This document shows, piece after piece, positions 18,741-27,256 of a stretch of 64,000 nt of DNA. Source of the DNA: DATEZO01 sp035255485 (lineage in GTDB: Bacteria > Pseudomonadota > Gammaproteobacteria > Burkholderiales > Burkholderiaceae_D); assembly GCA_035255485.1 (NCBI GenBank), contig DATEZO010000167.1, positions 1-64,000 of the forward strand, written 5' to 3'. The translations under genes were made by a program, and so were the position numbers. Position 1 is the first letter of the stretch, and each line of letters begins with the position of its first letter. Under the pieces are notes generated by a model. It saw only the letters and a program-made list of their open reading frames with translations, had not been told where the DNA came from and ran no database searches.

Positions 18741-19031
18741 GTCTAAAATCTCGAAATCCGTTACATGAAACACGAGGCTTTTGCTATTGCGGTTCTTGCG
18801 CGCCAGGAAACCGGTGAACCGGAAACTCCCGCCCAATTCGGCCTGGTTGAATCGTCCTGAAATTTCGCCTGCGGCTAGCGCAGTCAGTTCAAATTCGACC
18901 AGCCTGGGGATGCCTGCTTCCATCTGTTGCGAGCTGTGCAGCAATCGGGCTGACACCATCGGAATACCTGCGGGTGTGTAGCGCAACACGTCGCGCTCAG
19001 CGATGCTCGCAATGATCTGAAGCTGGTTCAC
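18723..19031 (-). CDS. priB: Primosomal replication protein N (PriB)
   Basis: A 102-residue single-strand DNA-binding OB-fold protein of the replication restart primosome, encoded in its usual place between rpsF and rpsR. Conserved: LQIIASIAERDVLRYTPAGIP and the following MVSARLLHSSQQMEAG. I chose GTG 19031, which matches the usual N-terminus; an AGGAG lies only one base upstream, so initiation at TTG 19049 (six residues longer, directly after the rpsF stop) is possible. The last residues (AGQS) and the stop lie inside a stem-loop repeat copy, so the C-terminus looks acquired. Confidence 0.88.
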   Translation of the reverse strand: MNQLQIIASIAERDVLRYTPAGIPMVSARLLHSSQQMEAGIPRLVEFELTALAAGEISGRFNQAELGGSFRFTGFLARKNRNSKSLVFHVTDFEILDIAGQS

Positions 19032-19049
19032 GCTCCTGTGCGAATGCAA

Positions 19050-19418
19050 TTACGCAGCGGCTGCCTCGGTGCGCGGCGTCCTGGCGGCATCTTCCTTCTG
19101 CACCGATTTCATCATCGGCGACGGCGCGGTCTCGGCTTTCTTCATCTTGACGGTCAAGTGGCGCAGGACAGCATCGTTGAACCTGAAGCCGGTTTCGATT
19201 TCAGTCAGGGTTTCGTTGTCGCATTCGATGTTCAGGCAGACATAGTGTGCCTTCGCCAGTTTCTGGATCATGTAAGCCATCTGGCGACGACCCCAATCCT
19301 CGACGCGGTGCATCTTGCCGCCGCGTGCTGCGACGATGCCTTTGTAGCGCTCGATCATTGCGGGCACTTGCTCGCTCTGATCCGGGTGCACGATAAATAC
19401 GATTTCATAATGACGCAT
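19050..19418 (-). CDS. rpsF: 30S ribosomal protein S6
   Basis: A 122-residue bS6 protein that forms a heterodimer with S18 on the small subunit. It begins MRHYEIVFIVHPDQSEQV, with VEDWGRRQMAYMIQKLAKAH in the middle and an Ala/Glu-rich tail. A perfect AAGGAG site lies seven bases upstream of ATG 19418. It is first in the ribosomal operon, divergent from lexA across 270 bases. Confidence 0.97.
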   Translation of the reverse strand: MRHYEIVFIVHPDQSEQVPAMIERYKGIVAARGGKMHRVEDWGRRQMAYMIQKLAKAHYVCLNIECDNETLTEIETGFRFNDAVLRHLTVKMKKAETAPSPMMKSVQKEDAARTPRTEAAAA

Positions 19419-19623
19419 GTAATCTCCTTTTGGACGGATTGAAAAATCGCCCACCTCGGCGTCAAGACGAGTGTGGGAAGAGGAAAACCCGCAACTATAC
19501 GCGAAACCCATGGAAAACTCAACGCATTCAAGCATTTATGCCATTTTCCATGAAAGGGAAACACCGCCTCCATACCTGCAAAGAGCACGTGCAGCAGCAA
19601 ATCCACTTGCATTTACAGTAACG

Positions 19624-19656
19624 CTGTATAAAAATACAGGCTGTGCATAAAAACAG
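19624..19656 (+). promoter_or_regulatory. Two tandem LexA (SOS) boxes upstream of lexA
   Basis: CTGTATAAAAATACAG (19624-19639) and CTGTGCATAAAAACAG (19641-19656) both match the gamma/betaproteobacterial LexA box CTGT-N8-ACAG exactly and are separated by a single base. They end 32 bases before the lexA start, which fits strong autorepression. Confidence 0.9.
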
Positions 19657-19688
19657 CATTCGTTTCTCCCCATCAACAAGGCCAAGCC

Positions 19689-20354
19689 ATGATTAAACTG
19701 ACCGCCCGCCAGGAACAAATCCTCAATTTGATCAGGGATGCCATCGAAAATACCGGCTTTCCACCGACTCGCGCCGAAATCGCTACCGAGCTGGGGTTTC
19801 GTTCCGCCAACGCAGCGGAGGAGCATCTGCAAGCCCTGGCGCGCAAGGGGGCGATCGATATCTCGCCCGGCACATCGCGCGGTATTCGCTTGCGCGACCT
19901 GCCTGCGGATACCGGCCTCACACGCACTTCAGGCCGACAGCTGGCACTGCCGCATCCGTTACTGATGCAATTGAGCCTGCCCCTGGTAGGAAGGGTCGCG
20001 GCCGGCTCGCCAATCCTGGCGCAGGAGCATGTGGAAGCAACCTACAACGTCGACCCTGCCCTGTTCAGCGCCAGGCCGGATTACCTGCTGAAAGTGCGCG
20101 GCATGTCGATGCGCGATGCCGGCATTCTGGATGGCGATCTGCTGGCCGTCAAAAAGGTGGATCATGTAAAAAACGGCCAGATTATTGTTGCGCGCCTGGG
20201 CGACGATGTTACCGTCAAGCGCTACCGGAAATCCGGCTCGGTGATCGAACTGTTACCGGAAAATCCGGATTTTGAACCGATCCGCGTCGAACCGCAGCGC
20301 GACGATTTTGCGCTCGAAGGTCTGGCTGTCGGTCTGTTGCGCGCCTGGGGTTAG
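19689..20354 (+). CDS. lexA: SOS-response repressor LexA
   Basis: A 221-residue repressor and self-cleaving peptidase. The N-terminal winged helix (1-70) begins MIKLTARQEQILNLIRDAI. The cleavage bond is Ala105-Gly106 (RVAAGSP). The catalytic dyad is Ser140 (GMSMRDAGI) and Lys177 (VTVKRYRK). Two SOS boxes in the promoter show autoregulation. It is about 20 residues longer than the E. coli protein, mostly in the linker, as is usual for Betaproteobacteria. Spacing from rpsF places both promoters in a shared 270-base region. Confidence 0.97.
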   Translation: MIKLTARQEQILNLIRDAIENTGFPPTRAEIATELGFRSANAAEEHLQALARKGAIDISPGTSRGIRLRDLPADTGLTRTSGRQLALPHPLLMQLSLPLVGRVAAGSPILAQEHVEATYNVDPALFSARPDYLLKVRGMSMRDAGILDGDLLAVKKVDHVKNGQIIVARLGDDVTVKRYRKSGSVIELLPENPDFEPIRVEPQRDDFALEGLAVGLLRAWG

Positions 20355-20385
20355 CCACGTGGGAGCATTCATCCCATGATTTACG

Positions 20386-20571
20386 CTAGGAAGGACAATG
20401 CACCCAGCCACCCATGCCGTCGATCTGCTTGCCATACGGATCGGGGCTGCCGATCATGCGTAGCAGCAAGGCATTGCACTCGGCCGGGTCCGCAGGCAGG
20501 TCGGCGGCATTGAAAAAGACGCCCTTGGAAGCGCCGCCGCACATGTAGAGCGCCGGAATACGTTTCATCAT
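20386..20571 (-). pseudogene. N-terminal remnant of a PrpF-family isomerase
   Basis: A 61-codon frame whose first 50 or so residues (KRIPALYMCGGASKGVFF, then SPDPYGKQIDGMGGW) match the N-terminus of PrpF/4-oxalomesaconate tautomerase-like proteins, which are normally near 390 residues. After GGW the match is lost and the frame stops. Nothing resembling the rest of the protein follows before lexA. It is most likely a decayed fragment left by deletion. The family resemblance is from memory of the motif; no alignment was run. Confidence 0.6.
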
Positions 20572-20583
20572 GCAATAAATTAT

Positions 20584-20665
20584 GAGAGTATGTCGTTAAA
20601 ATACATCAAATGCGCAATGGAATAGAGGCAGTTTAAAAATACACATTCCAGTATATAAAAATGCC
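20584..20665 (+). repeat. Dispersed 81-82 nt intergenic repeat, copy 1
   Basis: Begins GAGAGTAT (20584-20591), has TGCGCAATG at 20611-20619, TTTAAAAATAC ending at 20642, an 8-base spacer and GTATA (20651-20655), and ends at GCC. It lies in the 320-base gap between lexA and trmJ, directly beside the prpF remnant. The offset between the first block and AAAAATAC is 51 bases, the same as in copies 2 and 3. Confidence 0.8.
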
Positions 20666-20673
20666 CGATATGG

Positions 20674-21432
20674 TCAGCGCTGTCGTTTTTGCAGGATTTG
20701 ATGGGCAACGCCGCGCAGGATGTTCACTTCTTCGGTTTCCAGCTGGGCGCGGGAAAACAGACGTTTCAGGCGCGACATCAGCTTTTTCGGATTGCCGGGG
20801 TCGAGGAAATCGATGGCGACCAGCGCCTGTTCCAGGTGCGCATACATGCCGTCGATTTGCGCAATGCTGGCGGCTTGCCCGTGAAATCCGATATCGGTCG
20901 GCAGCAGCGTATCGCCCGCGGCGGCCATCCGGCATTCATAGGCAAGCACCTGCACCGCCTGCGCCAGGTTAAGCGATGCATATTCCGGATTCGCCGGGAT
21001 ATTGATCAGGACATTGCATTTTTCGACAGCCTCGTTGGGCAGGCCGAAACGCTCGCTGCCGAACAGCAATGCGGCATTCAGCCCGGCATCGGCAGTCAGC
21101 CGGCCGGCAAGCGCGCGCGGCGTGACAATCGGGGGTGAAAATTCCCGCAGCCGCGAACTCATGGCGGCGGCAAAATTGCAGCCAGTCAACGCTTCATCGA
21201 TCGAGCCGACCATGCGCGCCGCTTCCAGTACATCCTGCGCGCCGCTGGCGAAAGCGACCGCTTCATCCTGCCGTACCGCATCCGGGAAGCGCGGATTGAC
21301 CAGCACGAGCTCCGAAAAACCCATGGTTTTCATGGCACGCGCCACCGCACCGATATTGCCGGGATGACTGGTTTCCACCAGCACGAAGCGCAGGCGGTTG
21401 AAAAGAGACGTGTTGATTTCGGGCTGGTTCAT
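20674..21432 (-). CDS. trmJ: tRNA (cytidine/uridine-2'-O)-methyltransferase TrmJ
   Basis: A 252-residue SPOUT-family RNA methyltransferase, expected to methylate ribose at position 32 of several tRNAs using S-adenosylmethionine. Seen: VLVETSHPGNIGAVARAMKTMG (motif 1 region) split by ordinary spacing, LLFGSERFGLPNEAV (motif 2), and NPEYASLNLAQAVQVLAYE (motif 3, forming the knot). The C-terminal extension of about 90 residues is usual for TrmJ. It is divergent from suhB with 133 bases between starts. Confidence 0.9.
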   Translation of the reverse strand: MNQPEINTSLFNRLRFVLVETSHPGNIGAVARAMKTMGFSELVLVNPRFPDAVRQDEAVAFASGAQDVLEAARMVGSIDEALTGCNFAAAMSSRLREFSPPIVTPRALAGRLTADAGLNAALLFGSERFGLPNEAVEKCNVLINIPANPEYASLNLAQAVQVLAYECRMAAAGDTLLPTDIGFHGQAASIAQIDGMYAHLEQALVAIDFLDPGNPKKLMSRLKRLFSRAQLETEEVNILRGVAHQILQKRQR

Positions 21433-21565
21433 TTAAAATAGCGTTATCCGTGGCATGCATGGCGACGACTTTACGTCACGACCGATTCTTGCCGCATCGC
21501 TCATTAATTCAATCCATGCGGTTCCGTACGCGGTGCGTCGGCGCCGCCATTTTAACGGAACCTCC

Positions 21566-22360
21566 ATGCATCCCATGCTGAATACGGCCATCAAGGCCGC
21601 GCGCCGCGGCGCTTCGATCATCAATCGCGCATCGTTCGACCTAGAACGCATCAAGGTAACAGAAAAACAGCATAACGACTTCGTCACCGAAGTCGATCGC
21701 GCGGCGGAGCAGGCAATCATTGAAGTCCTCAAAACCGCTTATCCGGACCACGCCATTCTTGCGGAAGAATCCGGCCCTTCGGAGAATCTGCACGACGAAA
21801 ACGAAAACGTCTGGATCATCGATCCGCTCGACGGCACCACCAATTTCATTCACGGTTTTCCGCAATACTGCGTATCGATCGGACTGCAACAGCGCGGCCT
21901 GATGACCCAGGCCGTCATATACGACCCCACCCGCAACGAATTGTTTACCGCCACCCGAGGCGCTGGCGCCTACCTGAACGACAAGCGGATTCGCGTGACC
22001 CGGCGCGACAAGATGGCCGAGGCCCTGATCGGCACCGGTTTCCCGTACCGCGACATGAATGGCCTGGAAGATTACATTCAAATGTTCCGGATCATGACCC
22101 AGAAATGCGCCGGCTTGCGCCGCCCGGGTTCTGCGGCGCTGGATCTGGCCTATGTTGCGGCCGGCCGCCTCGATGGCTTTTTTGAAAAAGGCTTGCAGCC
22201 ATGGGATATGGCGGCCGGCTCGCTGCTGGTGACCGAAGCAGGTGGCATCATGGGTAATTTTTCCGGCGAATCGGATTATCTCTACAAAGGCGACATCCTC
22301 TCCGGCACGCCGAAGATATTTGCGCAGATGGTTGCACTGCTCTCTCCATTTGCCAAGTAA
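21566..22360 (+). CDS. suhB: Inositol monophosphatase family protein SuhB
   Basis: A 264-residue metal-dependent phosphatase. Metal-binding residues are Glu67/68 (LAEESG), Asp86 and Asp89 (IDPLDGTTNF), and the Asp of WDMAAGSLLVTEAGG. In enterobacteria SuhB also joins the Nus antitermination complex on rRNA operons. ATG 21566 was chosen because MHPMLNTAIKAARRG is the family N-terminus and GGAAC lies just upstream. A GCCCCG/CGGGGC hairpin (22386-22402) follows the gene, without a clear T-run. Confidence 0.93.
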   Translation: MHPMLNTAIKAARRGASIINRASFDLERIKVTEKQHNDFVTEVDRAAEQAIIEVLKTAYPDHAILAEESGPSENLHDENENVWIIDPLDGTTNFIHGFPQYCVSIGLQQRGLMTQAVIYDPTRNELFTATRGAGAYLNDKRIRVTRRDKMAEALIGTGFPYRDMNGLEDYIQMFRIMTQKCAGLRRPGSAALDLAYVAAGRLDGFFEKGLQPWDMAAGSLLVTEAGGIMGNFSGESDYLYKGDILSGTPKIFAQMVALLSPFAK

Positions 22361-22417
22361 ATCAACGCAAGCCCCGCATGCCAGCGCCCCGGTAATCGGG
22401 GCGATTTCCGGAATCAC

Positions 22418-22426
22418 TGCTATACT
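22418..22426 (+). promoter_or_regulatory. Candidate extended -10 promoter for rhlE
   Basis: TGCTATACT gives an extended -10 (TGn-TATACT) with no good -35. Transcription from it would produce a leader of about 120 nt before rhlE. Long leaders are common for cold-induced DEAD-box genes, but nothing in the sequence proves a role. Confidence 0.35.
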
Positions 22427-22555
22427 GCGGCCACGCGGCACATTGTCCAGTCTCCCTGCCGCTGTCTAATACGACCTTCCGTATCCTGATCCGTTTGCCT
22501 GCGACTGGCGCCTTGAGTGGCGACAGGCCGATGTTTTTCTGAAAAAAATTCTTAT

Positions 22556-23923
22556 ATGTCTTTTACCAAGCTCGGCTTGTCCGACGCGATAGTGCGCGCC
22601 GTTACCGAACACGGCTATACCATCCCTACCCCGATTCAGGCCCAGGCGATCCCTGCCGTGCTGGCCGGAGGCGACCTGCTGGCCGGCGCACAGACCGGCA
22701 CCGGCAAAACCGCCGGCTTTACCTTGCCGATTTTGCAGCGTCTCTCCAGCGCCGCACCCACCTCGTCCGCCAGCGCCGGGCCACGGCCGATTCGCGCCCT
22801 GATCCTGACTCCCACCCGCGAACTGGCGGCACAGGTTGAGGAAAGCGTGCGCACCTATGGCAAATACCTGAAACTCAGCTCCGCCGTGATCTTCGGCGGT
22901 GTCAACATCAACCCGCAGATCAAGACGTTAAAGCACGGCATCGACATCCTGGTCGCCACGCCTGGCCGCCTGCTGGACCACATGCAGCAAGGCACGATCA
23001 ACCTGAGCCGGATTGAAATCCTGGTACTCGATGAAGCGGATCGCATGCTTGACATGGGCTTCATCCGCGATATTCGCCGCGTCCTTGCGGCCCTGCCGAA
23101 AAAGCGCCAGAACCTGCTGTTTTCCGCAACTTTTTCCGATGAAATCAAGGCGCTGGCCGATAGTTTGCTAGACGCGCCCGCCATGATCGAAGTAGCACGC
23201 CGCAATTCGACAGTAGAAGTGATTGCGCAAAAAATCCATCCGGTCGACCGCGACCGCAAGCATCCGCTGCTGGCGCACCTGATCAAGAGCAACCAGTGGT
23301 CGCAAGTGCTGGTGTTCACCCGCACCAAGCATGGCGCCAACAAGCTGGTCGAACAGTTGGGAAAGGACGGCATCAGCGGCATGGCGATCCATGGCAACAA
23401 GAGCCAGGCAGCCCGCACCCGCGCCCTGTCCGAATTCAAGGACGGCGATTTGCAGGTGCTGGTTGCGACTGACATCGCCGCACGCGGCATCGACATCGAC
23501 CAGTTGCCGCATGTCGTGAACTACGACCTGCCAAATGTACCGGAAGATTATATCCATCGCATCGGCCGCACCGGCCGCGCCGGTGCCAGCGGCGAAGCGG
23601 TGTCGCTGGTTTGCGTCGATGAGCATGTCATGCTCAGGGATATCGAAAGGCTGATCAAGCGCGCCCTGCCGAAGGAAGTCATTCCCGGCTTTGAACCGGA
23701 CCTTAGCGCCAAGCCGCAGCCAATCCAGCTGCGCAGTGCAAACGGCGGTGGCGGTGGCGGCGGCCGTGGTCGTTCGCAAGGCAGGGCGGACGCCGGAAAA
23801 CCACGCACGGCGGCGCCGTCACGCGGGCAATCTGCCGCCGGCAAACCGGGAAACGGCAATGCTGCCAGCCAATCGCGCGCGCCACGCCGCAGCGACAATC
23901 GGGGCCGCTTGCTGGGTAGCTGA
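22556..23923 (+). CDS. rhlE: DEAD-box ATP-dependent RNA helicase, RhlE type
   Basis: A 455-residue RNA helicase. All core motifs are visible: Q motif (TPIQAQAIP), Walker A AQTGTGKT, PTRELAAQ, VLDEADRMLDMGF, SAT, and in the second domain ATDIAARGIDID and HRIGRTGRAG. From about residue 385 there is a disordered Gly/Arg-rich tail (a run of Gly codons, RGRSQGR, RAPRRSDNRGR) that probably adds RNA affinity. Start ATG 22556. It is monocistronic. Confidence 0.92.
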   Translation: MSFTKLGLSDAIVRAVTEHGYTIPTPIQAQAIPAVLAGGDLLAGAQTGTGKTAGFTLPILQRLSSAAPTSSASAGPRPIRALILTPTRELAAQVEESVRTYGKYLKLSSAVIFGGVNINPQIKTLKHGIDILVATPGRLLDHMQQGTINLSRIEILVLDEADRMLDMGFIRDIRRVLAALPKKRQNLLFSATFSDEIKALADSLLDAPAMIEVARRNSTVEVIAQKIHPVDRDRKHPLLAHLIKSNQWSQVLVFTRTKHGANKLVEQLGKDGISGMAIHGNKSQAARTRALSEFKDGDLQVLVATDIAARGIDIDQLPHVVNYDLPNVPEDYIHRIGRTGRAGASGEAVSLVCVDEHVMLRDIERLIKRALPKEVIPGFEPDLSAKPQPIQLRSANGGGGGGGRGRSQGRADAGKPRTAAPSRGQSAAGKPGNGNAASQSRAPRRSDNRGRLLGS

Positions 23924-24033
23924 AACACCGCCCGCATACATGGACAAGCGCAAAAGCCCGGCTTTATCTGATGGCCGAGCGGAGAGCATGCCGTAACCTG
24001 TCATCGGTGAAGCGCCGCCAGCCGGCGGTGTGC

Positions 24034-24074
24034 TTGGCAATCTATTGTGGGCACCTTATAATAAGCATTGCTTA
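24034..24074 (+). promoter_or_regulatory. Promoter and palindromic operator of the second MarR cassette
   Basis: TTGGCA (24034-24039) and TATAAT (24057-24062) are spaced by 17 bases, a near-consensus sigma-70 promoter. A perfect 13-base palindrome, TAAGCATTGCTTA (24062-24074), begins on the last base of the -10 and covers the expected start point, an ideal position for MarR autorepression. Confidence 0.7.
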
Positions 24075-24093
24075 CTAAATTAGGGTGTTTGCC

Positions 24094-24552
24094 GTGGCAT
24101 CACACCAGGAAAGCCTGGGTTTCCTGCTTGCCGATCTTTCGCGCCTCATGCGCCGGGCTTTCGAACAGCGCCTGCAAGGCAGTTCCCTGACCCTGGCTCA
24201 GGGAAGAGCCCTGGTATACCTGTCTCGCCGCGAGGGAATACGCCAGGGCGAACTGGCGGGATTGCTGGAAGTTCAGCCGATCACGCTGGCCCGCCTGGTC
24301 GATCAGCTGGCTGAAGCCGGCTTGGTCGAACGGCGACCGGACCTGGCGGACCGGCGCGCCTACCGCCTGCATCTCACGGCCGCCGCCGCACCGCATCTGT
24401 CCGCCATTGCCCAGGTGGCCGAAACGATCCGTACCGACGCCCTGCGCGACATGACCGAACAGCAGATCAACGCTCTCTTTTCCGCCCTGCACACGATACA
24501 CAGCAATCTGACGCATCCCTCCTGCCTTTCCTCCGGAGAAGAAGAACAATGA
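24094..24552 (+). CDS. MarR-family transcriptional regulator (second cassette)
   Basis: A 152-residue winged-helix repressor. The recognition region reads GIRQGELAGLLEVQPITLAR and the wing VERRPDLADRRAYRLHLT. GTG 24094 is preferred because TTAGGG ends eight bases upstream; an in-frame GTG at 24085 overlaps that site. The stop overlaps the emrA-like start (ATGA). With the promoter palindrome this points to control of the downstream EmrAB-type pump. It is distinct from the MarR gene at 12920. Confidence 0.87.
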   Translation: MASHQESLGFLLADLSRLMRRAFEQRLQGSSLTLAQGRALVYLSRREGIRQGELAGLLEVQPITLARLVDQLAEAGLVERRPDLADRRAYRLHLTAAAAPHLSAIAQVAETIRTDALRDMTEQQINALFSALHTIHSNLTHPSCLSSGEEEQ

Positions 24553-25628
24553 CGCAAGCCCCAAACAGCCATGCGCTGCCGTCCGAAGGAGCGGCGCGCC
24601 CGCCCCGCCAGCGAACGAAGCGGCTGGCACTGCTGGTCGCGGTGCCGCTGATTGCGGGGCTGGCCGTTCTATTCCTGTACCTGAAGGGCGGACGCTATGT
24701 CGACACCGACAACGCCTATGTCAAGGCCGACAAGGTGCCGGTCAGTGCCGAAGTGGCAGGCGCCATCCAGGAAGTGCTGGTGCGGGAAAACCAGGCGGTT
24801 ACGGCAGGACAACTGCTGTTCCGGCTCGATCCGGCGCCGTTCCAGGTGGCGGTAGCAAAGTCCGAAGCCAGGCTGGCGCAAGTCCGTACCGATCTGGCTG
24901 CGCTCAAGGCCGGTTATCGCGAAAAACAGGCGGAAATCACGCTGGCGCGCACCAAATACGCTTTCGTATTGAAAGAGCAGAGACGCCAGGCCGATCTGGC
25001 GGCGAAAAACTTCATTTCCGCTGCCAGGCTGGATGAAGCCAGGCAAAACACCGAGCTTGCCGCGCAAGAGATCGTGACGCGCGAACAGGACTTGAAGCGT
25101 ATCGCCGAAACCCTGGGCGGCAGCGTTGATACCCCGGTCGAACGGCATCCGGGTTATCTGGTCGCGCTGGCTGAACTGCAGCAGGCCAGGCTCGATCTGT
25201 CACGTGTGGAAGTGCGCGCCGCGCTGCCCGGGACGGTCAGCAAGCCCCCCAAACCGGGACAGTATGTGGCGGCGGGCGCAACCGCCATGGCGCTGGTGGT
25301 CAACGGCAACCTCTGGATCGAGGCCAATTTCACCGAAACTGACCTGACCTACGTGGTTCCCGGGCAACTGGTCGCGATTCATGTCGATACTTACCCGGAT
25401 GCGCAGTGGACCGGCGTGGTGGAAAGCCTGAGTCCGGCCACGGGCGCGGAATTTTCCGTGATTCCGGCCCAGAATGCGACCGGCAACTGGGTCAAGATCG
25501 CCCAGCGCGTGCCGCTTCGCATCAAGCTGGAAGCCAGGCCGGGCATGCCGCAACTGCGCGCCGGCCTCAGCAGTTCCGTCGAAATCGACACTGGCCACCG
25601 CCGCCGCCTGCTCGGCTTTACGCTGTAA
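24549..25628 (+). CDS. EmrA-like membrane fusion protein (second cassette)
   Basis: A 359-residue periplasmic adaptor with a single N-terminal membrane segment (about 25-45), DTDNAYVKADKVPVSAEVAG after it, a helical hairpin in the middle, and ATGNWVKIAQRVPLRIKLE at the C-terminal end. It is translationally coupled to marR and followed ten bases later by the pump gene. No outer-membrane partner is encoded in this cassette, so it probably uses the lipoprotein of the first cassette or a TolC elsewhere. Confidence 0.88.
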   Translation: MTQAPNSHALPSEGAARPPRQRTKRLALLVAVPLIAGLAVLFLYLKGGRYVDTDNAYVKADKVPVSAEVAGAIQEVLVRENQAVTAGQLLFRLDPAPFQVAVAKSEARLAQVRTDLAALKAGYREKQAEITLARTKYAFVLKEQRRQADLAAKNFISAARLDEARQNTELAAQEIVTREQDLKRIAETLGGSVDTPVERHPGYLVALAELQQARLDLSRVEVRAALPGTVSKPPKPGQYVAAGATAMALVVNGNLWIEANFTETDLTYVVPGQLVAIHVDTYPDAQWTGVVESLSPATGAEFSVIPAQNATGNWVKIAQRVPLRIKLEARPGMPQLRAGLSSSVEIDTGHRRRLLGFTL

Positions 25629-25637
25629 GGCAAGAAC

Positions 25638-27167
25638 ATGAGCGCCGCTCCGGCAAGCGCCGGACATGCCGTTAACGCCCATCGCGGCTTCATCACCCTG
25701 TCGGTGATGCTGGCCACCATCATGCAGGCGCTGGACACCACTATCGCCAACGTGGCGCTGCCGCACATGCAGGGTTCGATGAGCGCCACCCAGGATCAGA
25801 TTTCCTGGGTGCTCACGTCCTATATCGTGGCGGCGGCGATTTTCATGCCGCTGACCGGCTTTCTGACCGCCCGGTTCGGGCGCAAGCGTATTTTCATGTG
25901 GGCAGTAGTTGGCTTCACGGTCGCATCGATGCTGTGCGGTGCGGCGCAAAGCCTGACGCAGATCGTGCTGTTCCGCCTGCTGCAGGGCGTGTTCGGCGCC
26001 AGCCTGGTGCCGCTATCGCAATCGGTGCTACTCGACACCTATCCGCGCGAACAGCACGGTTCGGCGATGGCGATGTGGGGCGTCGGCGTGATGGTCGGCC
26101 CGATCCTGGGTCCGACGCTGGGCGGCTGGCTGACCGAGTATTACAACTGGCGCTGGGTGTTCTATATCAATCTGCCGTTCGGCCTGCTGGCATGGTTCGG
26201 CCTGGCCGCCTTTGTGCCGGAGACCGAGATCGACCGCTTGCGCCGCTTCGACCTGTTCGGCTTCGCCATGCTCAGCATCAGCATCGGTACATTGCAGATG
26301 ATGCTCGACCGCGGGGAATCGCTCGACTGGTTCGCCAATGCGGAAGTCATCACCGAAGCGATCCTGGCCGGATTGTGCTTCTACCTGTTCATTGCGCATA
26401 TCTTCACCCATGCGCATCCGTTCATCGAACCGGGTCTGTTCAAGGATCGCAACTTCAGCGTCGGCCTGATCTTCATCTTCATCGTCGGCATCATCCTGCT
26501 GGCAACCATGGCCTTGCTGCCACCCTTCCTGCAAAACCTGATGGGGTTTCCAGTGATCGACGTCGGCTACCTGCTTGCACCGCGTGGCGTGGGCACCATG
26601 ATCGCGATGGTCGCGGTCGGCAAGCTGTCCGGCAAGGTGGACGTGCGTTACAAAATATTCCTGGGGCTCATGCTGACCAGTCTGTCGCTGTGGGAGATGA
26701 CGCATTTCAATACCGACATCAACGGGTGGGCCATCGTGCGCACCGGCATCGTGCAGGGGCTGGGGCTGGGCTTCATCTTTGTGCCGTTGTCCACCATCAC
26801 GTTTTCGTCGCTGGCGCCGCGTTATCGCAACGAAGGCGCCGCACTTTTCAGCCTGATGCGCAATATCGGCAGCAGTATCGGCATCTCGGTCGTCATTACC
26901 AAGCTGTCGCAGAATATCCAGGCCAATCATGCGGCGCTTGCCGACTATATCAATCCCTTCAGCCTGGCGCTCAAGCAGGCCGTCGAGGCCGGCGCCTACG
27001 ACCTGAGTTCGCCGCAGGGGCTGGCCGCCATCAACGCCGAAGTCACCCGGCAGGCGGCCACGCTCGCCTATTTGCAGGATTTCCGGTTGATGATGTGGGT
27101 CACGCTCGCTGCCCTACCGCTGATCCTGCTGCTGCGCTCGCCGGCAAAACAAGCACCGGCCCGGTGA
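25638..27167 (+). CDS. EmrB-like DHA2 multidrug efflux transporter (second cassette)
   Basis: A 509-residue, 14-helix DHA2 major facilitator in the inner membrane. Motifs: MQALDTTIANVALPHMQG, SWVLTSYIVAAAIFMPLTGFL, RLLQGVFGASLVPLSQSVLL and WRWVFYINLPFG. It is a paralogue of the pump at 16124 but clearly diverged. Its 3' end faces the FUSC gene (89-base gap), which is convergent. Confidence 0.9.
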   Translation: MSAAPASAGHAVNAHRGFITLSVMLATIMQALDTTIANVALPHMQGSMSATQDQISWVLTSYIVAAAIFMPLTGFLTARFGRKRIFMWAVVGFTVASMLCGAAQSLTQIVLFRLLQGVFGASLVPLSQSVLLDTYPREQHGSAMAMWGVGVMVGPILGPTLGGWLTEYYNWRWVFYINLPFGLLAWFGLAAFVPETEIDRLRRFDLFGFAMLSISIGTLQMMLDRGESLDWFANAEVITEAILAGLCFYLFIAHIFTHAHPFIEPGLFKDRNFSVGLIFIFIVGIILLATMALLPPFLQNLMGFPVIDVGYLLAPRGVGTMIAMVAVGKLSGKVDVRYKIFLGLMLTSLSLWEMTHFNTDINGWAIVRTGIVQGLGLGFIFVPLSTITFSSLAPRYRNEGAALFSLMRNIGSSIGISVVITKLSQNIQANHAALADYINPFSLALKQAVEAGAYDLSSPQGLAAINAEVTRQAATLAYLQDFRLMMWVTLAALPLILLLRSPAKQAPAR

Positions 27168-27256
27168 TCGTCAACCAAGGCAAGCAGCGCATTGTCGCAC
27201 CCGCTTCCGGCAGGAATTAGTCTCTGGCCGGCATCAGCGCCCGCCATGCCTGGCTG

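Noticed and set aside
25898..27220. 440-codon frame inside the second emrB-like gene
   Set aside because: It is a plus-strand frame shifted inside a well-supported transporter gene and lacks hydrophobic segments or motifs.
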